Positions 60,501-64,000 of a stretch of DNA of 64,000 bases are shown piece after piece. The position numbers and the translations under genes are program-made. The notes beneath the pieces were generated by a model, which saw only the letters and a program-made list of their open reading frames with translations, was not told the DNA's origin and ran no database searches. The stretch lies in contig OY720642.1 of NCBI GenBank assembly GCA_963169105.1, positions 81,074,716 through 81,138,715 of the forward strand, written 5' to 3'. The number at the start of each line of letters is the position of its first letter. Within the stretch, counting starts at the first letter, position 1. This DNA comes from Ceriagrion tenellum. Taxonomy: Eukaryota; Arthropoda; Insecta; Odonata; Coenagrionidae.

Positions 60501-61376
60501 TCAGAATTAAATAGTCAGTGAATGATGTGCACATTTGAAAAGCTTCCATTTTCATGAAACAAAAATCTCTTCTCTGAAAATATTGCTAATGCATATTCAT
60601 GGTGGTAATATGCTTTGTTATATGTGTGGTGTGAATATCATTTGTAGCTCTTTAGCTTCATCGTATTTCCCTTGACTAGTGACCAGTGTTCTTTTTGAAA
60701 GCACTGCTTTATACACTGTATAAATGTTCCTGTTTAAGGGATAAATTGACTGGATTTCCAAAACTATTTTTACTTGTGACAGTTATCCCTAGTTACATTG
60801 TTTTCATGTAACTTTTATCGCTATTAATGGCCGCAAAGTGTTCTCTCTTTTCTTCCTAAATTCAATTATAGTAAAAATCCCCTTGGATTTGAATCAAGCA
60901 GTATTCCCTGGGCCTCATTACTTCTGCTATATCCACTCAGGATATAGGAACTAATCACTTCCATGTAGTATTTCTACATCTATATGTAGTAACAAAGTAA
61001 TTGCATCTAGTAACAGCTTTACATTATAATGATACATCAAAATTTTCATTGTAACAAGTTACATTAGTACAAGATTCTACTGATCTACTTTCCTTTGTCC
61101 TGCCAGTTTTGTGTGTACATTAAACTGTTTTATTGCCAATTACCAATTGAATATCGTATTCCTATAATCTTTTGTTTCAGTATGAACTCATCAGAGACTA
61201 CAAGGCTCTTAATGTACTGCGAGAGCTGCTGGTGTTGGTGCGTATTTGGGGGCTACTACGTCAAAGCTGTCTTCCTACTTTTGTTCGGTGCTCAGAGTCT
61301 CTGGATGTGTTGGCACTCCTTTTCCGCCTTCTCTCTCGTCTGGCACAAGCTCCTGATCCTGATGAAACTCTAATAG
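27491..61376 (+). CDS. MED16: MED16, Mediator complex tail subunit 16, 12 exons, C-terminus off the window
   Basis: Subunit of the Mediator tail, which links DNA-bound activators to RNA polymerase II in the nucleus. Exons at 27491-(about 27583), 27863-28009, 30839-31037, 36589-36844, 37766-37930, 39417-39628, 41951-42109, 43288-43477, 44240-44453, 52637-52776, 54235-54470 and 61181-61376 stay in one frame from exon 2 onward for about 700 codons. The N-terminal part is the WD-like propeller (VAWDQPGEKLLIADSAGTVQ; EKFCHVRFAPSVRLHG; CLVEIWELREK). The middle holds the diagnostic LEYCMFSGFDWWDV block, then helical repeats (LQSLQQLIQWVADL; LRELLVLVRIWGLLRQSCLP). The remaining C-terminus is right of 64000. 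The introns are long and carry most of the transposons of the window. Confidence 0.93.
27863..28009 (+). CDS. MED16: MED16 exon 2
   Basis: Encodes STLCSVSCRNIIAFTTTTEL, then GSHVYVADLNTPWNSSR, matching the first propeller blade of insect MED16. The donor is GTGAGT (phase 2). The acceptor is most likely GTTGTAG at 27862; CTGGAG at 27872 is also possible. Confidence 0.85.
28010..29345. other. MED16 intron, no recognised feature
   Basis: AT-rich intron. Short frames at 28119-28319 (minus) and 28396-28689 (plus) carry no motif. Confidence 0.55.
29346..29430 (+). repeat. Dispersed repeat, inverted partner at 25141-25232
   Basis: About 80 bp closely matching the reverse complement of 25141-25232, including GAGCTGCAGGTCTTGTAG. 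The family is unknown. Confidence 0.75.
29790..30644. mobile_element. Long-TIR Tc1/mariner-type non-autonomous element
   Basis: An 851-bp element (29792-30642) is flanked by TA on each side (29790-29791, 30643-30644). Its ends start CTGTCAGT and are inverted repeats of more than 100 bp (left to about 29910, right from about 30520), including the shared block GTTCGGACACTGAT and, further in, AATGTGAGTTACAC. TA duplication and long TIRs fit the Tc1/mariner group. The interior has no transposase frame. Confidence 0.82.
30839..31037 (+). CDS. MED16: MED16 exon 3
   Basis: Encodes VGVTVVAWDQPGEKLLIADS, then WICIGQATFPGEHILGAAFF and HNGKK, the second propeller repeat. TTTCAG acceptor; GTCAGC donor, non-optimal at +3 but giving phase 0 into exon 4. 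Confidence 0.92.
31038..32737. other. MED16 intron, no recognised feature
   Basis: Intron sequence. A 100-codon plus-strand frame at 32355-32657 (starting MLPWCFHRCIRTLWRK) has no recognisable motif and is not called as a gene. Confidence 0.5.
32738..33500 (-). pseudogene. CR1/jockey-like LINE copy, 3' part
   Basis: Minus strand encodes ELDFVKRLLGRSLDEKVKER, then WYFALVRPHIKYTVIIWDPG, KKINNIQRKAA and GGLRWEPLETRRLLARL in one open frame (32980-33339). This is the C-terminal part of the same reverse transcriptase as at 1755-3575 and 22592-23408. The 3' end at about 32740 matches the other two. Confidence 0.82.
34231..34585 (+). pseudogene. Jockey-clade LINE C-terminal fragment
   Basis: Plus-strand peptides AIERVQLKFVKFLKHR and, from 34343, LNLEPLPIFRKNLGIILLHK and PELLRVINFRVPIRGVRDYA correspond to the C-terminal block after the reverse transcriptase in jockey-type LINEs. 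It is followed to about 34970 by AT-rich sequence in which TTCTTCTTTCCAAA and TTATTTATGTT recur twice (near 34734 and 34904). A G-rich stretch (33990-34160) precedes it. Confidence 0.65.
34980..35250 (+). mobile_element. Retroposed foldback element with hammerhead-like core (copy 3)
   Basis: A 245-bp insert (34993-35237) is flanked by an exact 13-bp direct repeat AATATATGAAACA (34980-34992, 35238-35250). In plus-strand order it holds an inverted arm (34993-35034), two direct copies of a 23-bp unit (35054-35076, 35109-35131), a hammerhead-like core, the partner arm (35150-35191, 41 of 42 positions paired) and a 46-bp tail. The plan is the same as in copy 1: arm, core, arm, tail, long target duplication. 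Confidence 0.82.
35109..35147 (+). ncRNA. Hammerhead-ribozyme-like motif, copy 3
   Basis: CTGAAGA, one T, a hairpin GACAC/GTGTT with loop GAA, then GAAAC, a three-base-pair helix III (ACC with GGT) and GTC followed by GT. The predicted cleavage site is after 35144. Helix I is only two pairs here. As in copies 1 and 2 one unpaired base precedes helix II. Confidence 0.5.
35251..36588. other. MED16 intron, no recognised feature
   Basis: AT-rich intron with no recognisable element. Confidence 0.55.
36589..36844 (+). CDS. MED16: MED16 exon 4
   Basis: Encodes VSMVSEKRDSILYNEKFCHV, then RLHGNKPQEGCIVISSTGMV and ending in KAVDICYGK. These match the conserved EKF.RVKFSPS and GKP.EGW blocks of vertebrate MED16. 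TTTTCAG acceptor, GTAAGT donor. Confidence 0.94.
36845..37765. other. MED16 intron, no recognised feature
   Basis: AT-rich intron. A pyrimidine-rich stretch lies at 36905-37020; nothing else is recognised. Confidence 0.55.
37766..37930 (+). CDS. MED16: MED16 exon 5
   Basis: Encodes NGHFLVAVSSGNVSLPVQCY, then CQALPSFFLQAS, a propeller blade. TTCTTAG acceptor, GTAAGT donor, phase 1 on both sides. Confidence 0.93.
37931..39416. other. MED16 intron, low-complexity only
   Basis: AT-rich intron with a short GT-rich run at about 38630-38645 and no recognisable transposon. Confidence 0.55.
39417..39628 (+). CDS. MED16: MED16 exon 6
   Basis: Encodes YRHVSLLRFVVREDADALVV, then ESCLVEIWELREKPLFIHKL and a Ser/Gln/Pro-rich stretch ending DSLKTV. 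TTACAG acceptor, GTAAGT donor. Confidence 0.94.
39629..41294. other. MED16 intron, no recognised feature
   Basis: AT-rich intron with no recognisable element. Confidence 0.5.
41295..41518 (+). repeat. Dispersed repeat, second copy at 63784-64000
   Basis: This segment and the end of the window align along their length with substitutions and small gaps; shared blocks include TGTGGGTGAA, CATAAATT/TGTAAATT and CAAGTTTCATT-like ends. The family is unknown and there is no coding capacity. Confidence 0.7.
41951..42109 (+). CDS. MED16: MED16 exon 7
   Basis: Encodes LWQHQAMYRGNSPATCVATT, then PPPAHIVIALADSTLHCLHR. TTTTTACAG acceptor, GTATCA donor, phase 0 on both sides. Confidence 0.93.
42110..43287. 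other. MED16 intron, no recognised feature
   Basis: AT-rich intron with no recognisable element. Confidence 0.55.
43288..43477 (+). CDS. MED16: MED16 exon 8
   Basis: Encodes IATVSIAQAWRGSTDDQPCA, then HLDFSWTGNCMVVVDTKGQL and LLYRMPPLLEP, the last propeller repeat. TTAACAG acceptor, GTGAGT donor. Confidence 0.93.
43630..43990 (-). pseudogene. mariner transposase C-terminal remnant
   Basis: Minus strand: QWERFEHPPSVPT, then, in another frame, HLFGPLKNHLGGRHFENDDA, VHEVTCCLRQQTKDF, and in a third frame LEKRWDKCLLVQSDYEENR. These follow the order of the mariner transposase C-terminus around its last catalytic Asp; the block expected to carry that Asp (SPDLAPSD-like) is collapsed. Several frameshifts; no terminal repeats seen, so this is an internal relic. 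Confidence 0.8.
44240..44453 (+). CDS. MED16: MED16 exon 9 (LEYC/DWWD block)
   Basis: Encodes SGTMTVNWACTMLEYCMFSG, then FDWWDVLVCIPRPVRVLDAI and MHFLCIRTSLYR. LEYCM..G.DWWD is highly conserved in MED16 and makes the identification secure. TATGCAG acceptor, GTAATT donor, phase 2. Confidence 0.96.
44454..45048. other. MED16 intron left of piggyBac
   Basis: No recognisable element. A 90-codon minus-strand frame at 44598-44870 has no motif that I know. Confidence 0.5.
45049..47579 (+). mobile_element. piggyBac-family transposon, both ends present
   Basis: TTAA lies at both ends (45049-45052, 47576-47579), the hallmark target duplication of piggyBac. Just inside are inverted repeats CACTTTCGCTGC (45053-45064) and its partner (47564-47575), matching at 11 of 12 positions. 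The element is 2523 bp between the TTAAs and contains one plus-strand transposase gene, now broken. It lies in MED16 intron 9 in the same orientation as the gene. Confidence 0.93.
45273..47220 (+). pseudogene. piggyBac transposase, disrupted
   Basis: ATG at 45273 begins MVGRGLSDADIGDAFTGELA, an acidic N-terminus. A 102-bp sequence with GT and AG borders (45421-45522) looks like an intron. Further on come RGRAAARRTDSEDGWTTV, the DDE core with GHTLYTDRFYTSP (first catalytic Asp) and CWKDKRNVHMLSTRH (probable second Asp), then SYGAFEHRCIKWWWKLAFHM. The C-terminal Cys-rich finger CKVCSAKG..CSEC..CINPC precedes the stop at 47218. Lesions: a single-base shift at a G run near 45613, an in-frame TAA at 46163-46165, and a small deletion near 46750 that throws the third Asp block out of frame. 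No functional protein is expected. Confidence 0.9.
47580..48560. other. MED16 intron between piggyBac and LINE
   Basis: No recognised element or coding remnant. Confidence 0.5.
48565..48715. repeat. GTCAGGGA degenerate tandem repeat
   Basis: The word TCAGGGA or a close variant recurs about ten times in 120 bp, including two near-identical GTCAGGGATTTTC(A/C)TGCCTT units at about 48650-48690. It is probably part of an unidentified interspersed repeat. Confidence 0.7.
48879..49839 (-). pseudogene. R4-like LINE: zinc knuckle and endonuclease
   Basis: Frame 49654-49839 gives LKLEIKKAEHNTLLKAHTDK; frame 48879-49598 continues with CRAHQAQPETLSHLLSGYSY, where CCHC cysteines are partly replaced (SGYS for SGCS), then ATKPDIVLLDHL, MFVIEFSAPAETNMDAKEAE and a KYRDL block. 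The endonuclease signature residues P-D and E remain, although the rest is disrupted. Confidence 0.78.
49830..50903 (-). pseudogene. R4-like LINE: reverse transcriptase palm and thumb
   Basis: The longest intact frame of the element (357 codons). It carries RT box 3 (VDYRRAFDT), box 4 (GVFQGNNLSPLLFCISLL, with N for the usual D), box 5 (FYMDDLNLYA) and box 6/7 (FGLDKCASIHLTRGR; YKYLGV). It is joined upstream to 50968-51726 after a one-base shift near 51005 and downstream by another shift near 50055. Confidence 0.85.
50968..52082 (-). pseudogene. R4-like LINE: N-terminal and RT start
   Basis: Two minus-strand frames, 51723-52082 (ending ARQQALRIQ) and 50968-51726 (from IHHIWAGFHPQSSSHS to the RT boxes 0-2), overlap by a few bases, so a frameshift or stop separates them. 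The Gly/Lys-rich DLSNPKNYYPIT block is RT box 1. Confidence 0.75.
52637..52776 (+). CDS. MED16: MED16 exon 10
   Basis: Encodes MSLPGQGRAADLSSLLMLNA, then TAFKCLLRPSDLLCHDKGPA. The KCLLRP block matches vertebrate KSLLRP. It follows an 8.2-kb intron holding a piggyBac element and a LINE. TTTTAG acceptor, GTGAGT donor. Confidence 0.92.
52777..54234. other. MED16 intron with one tandem duplication
   Basis: Apart from the duplication at 52939-53150 no element is recognised. Confidence 0.55.
52939..53150. repeat. Tandem duplication, 104-bp units, period 108 bp
   Basis: 52939-53042 and 53047-53150 are essentially identical over 104 bp, separated by four bases. The lack of divergence implies a very recent duplication. 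Confidence 0.93.
54235..54470 (+). CDS. MED16: MED16 exon 11
   Basis: Encodes LTDVDKVLFHLEAKEFTVEP, then ALQSLQQLIQWVADLTLSLL, matching the vertebrate ALQQLLQWVGDF block. It ends in a low-complexity Gln/Asn/Gly/Pro linker. TTTTTAG acceptor, GTAAGA donor. Confidence 0.93.
54777..55165 (+). pseudogene. LINE endonuclease N-terminal fragment with insertion
   Basis: Plus-strand peptides around VMVNFHTVKNKHG, then, after about 107 bp of foreign sequence, DHIFENTDVVIGTESWLEVD. This is the start of the apurinic-type endonuclease of CR1/jockey LINEs (the TESWL block). The same region without the insertion is at 56900-57010. The insert is copied in inverted orientation at 56573-56673. Confidence 0.75.
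54983..55086 (+). repeat. ~100-bp unit, left arm of an inverted pair
   Basis: Matches the reverse complement of 56573-56673 almost base for base (shared stretch includes AAGTCCGTTGGAGGTGCTTT). It interrupts a LINE endonuclease fragment. Confidence 0.92.
55180..55720. other. GC-rich island of unknown origin
   Basis: Composition changes sharply from AT-rich intron. No coding motif or RNA gene is recognised. Part of it (about 55360-55420, GGAATGGGCGAGGT) is related, inverted, to 58790-58850, so at least that part is a repeat. The following 55721-56570 shows nothing recognisable. Confidence 0.5.
56573..56673 (-). repeat. ~100-bp unit, right arm of an inverted pair
   Basis: Inverted partner of 54983-55086, about 1.5 kb away. 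Flanks differ from those of the left arm. Confidence 0.92.
56830..57575 (+). pseudogene. CR1/jockey-like LINE endonuclease fragment
   Basis: Plus-strand frames encode HIFENADTVI*TECWLAEDI, then FPTGYKIYKRDRPNRTGGGV, FIAVKSYFNSTPHILDDNGI and SVWYTIKQQNQRNMHICSFY, the apurinic-type endonuclease of the LINE family seen at 1755-3575. Later IIGG-like and VSHPTMIKHIDIFEG blocks are frame-broken. Homology with the copy at 59005 stops at about 57575, where an unrelated segment begins. Confidence 0.8.
57576..57905 (-). mobile_element. Unclassified segment with hammerhead-like motif and TATA box (copy 4)
   Basis: On the minus strand a TATATAAAGG (about 57720-57730) lies about 30 bases upstream of a motif at 57652-57689: CTGACGA, one C, a hairpin GCTA/TAGC with a larger loop, GAAAC and, after a short loop, GTC. 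Helix I does not pair well. The segment abuts a LINE fragment at 57575. It may be the terminal repeat of a Penelope-like element; a 110-codon frame over it has no known motif. Confidence 0.4.
57906..59004. other. MED16 intron, unresolved
   Basis: Includes a GC-richer stretch at 58600-58880 with a small hairpin (CCCTCCCCTACC near 58798 and GGTAGGGGAGGG near 58857), related in inverted orientation to 55360-55420. No coding motif is recognised; a frame at 57939-58175 is unexplained. Confidence 0.45.
59005..60070 (+). pseudogene. CR1/jockey-like LINE, endonuclease to RT junction
   Basis: Plus strand: GYKIYRRD, then RTDGRVFLAVKSYLNSTAHI, and later HVDILKDISDH, EPLWYN and a LHKLYK-type connector. 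The end, around AGTAGAATCTTTATTGGACA (60029), matches the first bases of the LINE copy at 1755, so the two relics together span most of one element. Stops are frequent. Confidence 0.78.
60071..61180. other. MED16 intron, no recognised feature
   Basis: AT-rich intron with no recognisable element. Confidence 0.55.
61181..61376 (+). CDS. MED16: MED16 exon 12 (last in window)
   Basis: Encodes YELIRDYKALNVLRELLVLV, then RIWGLLRQSCLPTFVRCSES and LALLFRLLSRLAQAPDPDET, matching vertebrate LRELMVVIRIWGLL. GTAAGA donor in phase 1. No following exon was found before 64000, so the gene continues. Confidence 0.94.
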
Positions 61377-63783
61377 GTAAGAATGCTTTTTTATGTATTA
61401 TGTTTTGATTTGTTTTAAACTATCATTTTATATTAACAAATGTGTAAGGTTAATGCATGGTGAGTTCTGCTGTTCTTTGAATTTTAATCTTAGTTTATTC
61501 AGTCTGTTATATTTCCTTGTGCAATCTGAGTCGTTTCTGCTGTCCAGTTTTGGTACCAAAGATAGCTTTCGTCTCCTTTCTCATTGTTTTACATTCCATG
61601 TTACGTAAGAGAGTCTTTTTTCAGTCCATGTTGTGGATTGTTCTTGTCAATGTTTTTTACAAACTGCTTTCTAGTTCTGTTATTAGAATGAGAAGAAATT
61701 TACTGGAGAATTTTTTCATCTGAAAAGTTCTACATCTATGTATAGATAACATAGTGACCCATGGTGACTAGGGATGTCAGGATACCAGTCATTTAAATGA
61801 AAAGTACCAAATAAGCAATATTGTAAAAGAGTAAAGTAATTTTACAAAGTTAGGTCTGAAACTCTTGTACAAGAGCAAAAGTAAATTATGATTAGGGTGT
61901 TGTATTTTTGTGGAATTAGGCTCAGTTTTATAATCTGTCGATACTATGGAATGGGACCAATTTGTCTGAATTTACTCTTGTTCTTTTTGGTGAGTTTTTG
62001 ATGGACGAAAAGAATCCTGAAAACTTTCTGTATTGTTGTCAATTTCTCTATCCTTCTGATTTAGAGGGAGGGTAAAATAATTCTCTCTGCTAACTGGAAA
62101 CTTGTGAAATTGCTACTACCAAGTACTTACCATCTCATCTTGCTCATTAGCCTTTCCTTAAAAATATGTTCAGACATTAGCCTGCTTCTTATAGACCTAG
62201 GATACAGTTATTGTTTTGTGCATTTAATTCTGCATCGCTGTTGAAGTTGCCCATCTCTCTACTTTCACCAAGCTCTGTATTACAGTAGTGAGCTAAAGGT
62301 ACACTCTTCATCATTCATTTGTTTCTGGAACTTTATGATGAATAACTTCAATGCAGTTATTTTTTTTAAGGTAACAGTCCTATTCTCTTTCTAAAGATAT
62401 ATGCTGATTGTATATTTAAAGAAAGAAATATGCTTCATATCTTCTTAAAAGAGAGGCGTCTTTTTTAACTCGAATTTGTTTCTTTGCAGTTGTAATTTTC
62501 ACAAGGAAGTAATTTTTATTTTAACTAGTTTGCCAATGTTTTTTTTACGGAAATTCACGTTTGAAATGTTGAAATTCATGTTTGAAATGTTGAAATTCGT
62601 GTTAATAAGCAAAATTTGCATTTTTGCTGAAAAACCTCAAAATTTGCGTTATCACATTTGGGAGTTTTGCATGTCCCTAGTAATGAGAGAGGCCACCTAT
62701 GACGGTATATACTTGTCACTCACTGTGAAAGCGTTAAAATAAGTCATCTCCATAAAATCCAGGATTGCCATACTCAAACCCATGCTGATGTAGTTATGGA
62801 ACCATCAACTTTCCTGGAACCAGGAACCTTTCTCCCTTTTCCTGTATTCCATCCTGGGAAATCTCTTCTTTGGAAACCTCTATTTACTATATCCTACCAT
62901 CTTTCCACTTTCATATGCACTTTCTAGACATCCAAATTATGCATCCCCCCCTGTGTGCATTGCCCATTAATCCTTACCCATTGCCCATTATCATGCTAGA
63001 GGCAACAAATTTCAGGGATTTCTTCTGAGAGACCAACCAAGGGACTTGAAAGACCCAAGATTCAGGCTTTCCGCTTGGCAGCTCACATACTTTGTTATTG
63101 CTTTGCCAGATGAGGTCCCTGCTTTCCAGATTGGCTGCCACTATTTAATGTTTGTATGAGTGCTCATTGTGGCGATGAAAAATCAAATGTTTTGGAAGAA
63201 AGTCAATCTTCAAAGACAATTTTAAATATGTTATTATTCCTAATGTTTATTACATATTCTTACTTCAGTTTAATGTATAATTTACTGTCAGTTAACTGGT
63301 TGGTAGTTTCTGGAGCTCTGAACACTTTTTACTGTTGGTATTTATTACAGTATCCTCATAGTTAACAGTGGCAACTCCTACAGTGAAATATTAACATCTA
63401 AGTCAATGATATCAAACCTATGACACACAAGCCTAAGGTGACGTAGTTGGTGTCATGGACAATGGTGACAAAGATGAATGGTCATCAGCCAAGAACAGTC
63501 AATATTATTTTCTGATGAAAATTATATTTTGAACATTTTAAAGTAACATTTAGTGGAAAAGTATTTAGCTACTGCCCTATTATATCATATAATATTCCAC
63601 TTGATATGGCAACTCAATTTTTGATTGCCTTCAGTTTCATTAGGATAGAGGAGGGTAAGGGGTAGAACAGACAGAGACGTAGAGGGGTAGACAAAGAGAG
63701 AGAGAGTGGTAGAGCTCATCGAGATGTGATTAAATAATGAAGGAATTGGTTGATGAAGTCTTTCAAGATGAATAGACCCAAGT
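61377..63783. other. MED16 intron, no recognised feature
   Basis: AT-rich intron. A short direct repeat of CATGTTTGAAATGTTGAAATTC type lies at about 62555-62600; no further MED16 exon was found. Confidence 0.55.
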
Positions 63784-64000
63784 AGCATTTGTACTACGTC
63801 GCTGTAATCTCTTCATCGTCCGTTGTAAATTTGTTTGAAATCTAACGTTGGAATTTACATTTCGACACCTTTGCTATTTTTTAGTGTGGTTGTGTGGGTG
63901 AATATTCATGATATCATAAAATATGTTTATCAGTGGTGATTTGTGTAGGTATTGGACATGTCAAGTTTCATTTTAAATCACCACATGGCGCATGCACAAC
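63784..64000 (+). repeat. Dispersed repeat, second copy of 41295-41518
   Basis: Aligns with the MED16-intron repeat at 41295-41518 and runs off the window. An AGAGAGAGAG run lies just before it (about 63697). Confidence 0.7.

Noticed and set aside
1..64000. CRISPR arrays, bacterial operons, rRNA genes
   Set aside because: No regularly spaced repeats, no bacterial gene layout and no rRNA-like sequence were seen; the window is eukaryotic.

Overview
The window is eukaryotic nuclear DNA, almost certainly from an arthropod and most likely an insect. It is AT-rich, both genes are cut into many exons with GT..AG introns, and most of the sequence is intronic and full of decayed transposable elements. 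Species was not determined.

Two host genes lie head to head. On the minus strand, from about 27226 down to the left edge, is a YME1L-type mitochondrial inner-membrane AAA protease (i-AAA): 14 coding exons, about 696 codons, with the last C-terminal exon(s) beyond position 1. On the plus strand, from about 27491 to the right edge, is the Mediator tail subunit MED16: 12 coding exons recognised, the first only tentatively, with the C-terminus beyond position 64000. Their start codons are about 265 bp apart, so the interval 27227-27490 probably holds both promoters.

The introns carry the following. YME1L side: a CR1/jockey-like LINE (1755-3575) and 3' fragments; RTE-like LINE remnants (4290-4705, 17690-18880); tRNA-derived SINEs (about 9785-9912 and 24966-25140); a short LTR element whose interior is an inverted duplication (13072-14181); a PIF/Harbinger-type MITE with TTA duplications (16028-16472); a LINE ORF1 fragment and another LINE copy (21960-23408); and a 181-bp palindromic-ended repeat (24113-24293). 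MED16 side: a long-TIR Tc1/mariner-type element (29792-30642); LINE fragments (32738-33500, 34231-34585); a mariner transposase remnant (43630-43990); an end-to-end piggyBac element with intact termini and a broken transposase (45049-47579); an R4/NeSL-like LINE with a restriction-like endonuclease (48870-52440); and a cluster of rearranged LINE 5' parts (54777-60070).

The most unusual signal is a recurring short element found at 16786-16953, 19911-20028 and 34993-35237, with a fourth relative at about 57630-57690. Each has a hammerhead-ribozyme-like core: a CUGANGA box, a 4-5 bp hairpin, GAA(A/G)C and a downstream GUC. The hairpin sequences differ between copies but still pair. In the first three copies the core sits between inverted repeats, and two copies have exact 13-14 bp target-site duplications, so they look like retroposed, ribozyme-bearing units such as Penelope-like elements or retrozymes. 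The core carries one extra base before helix II compared with the textbook hammerhead, so activity is not assured.
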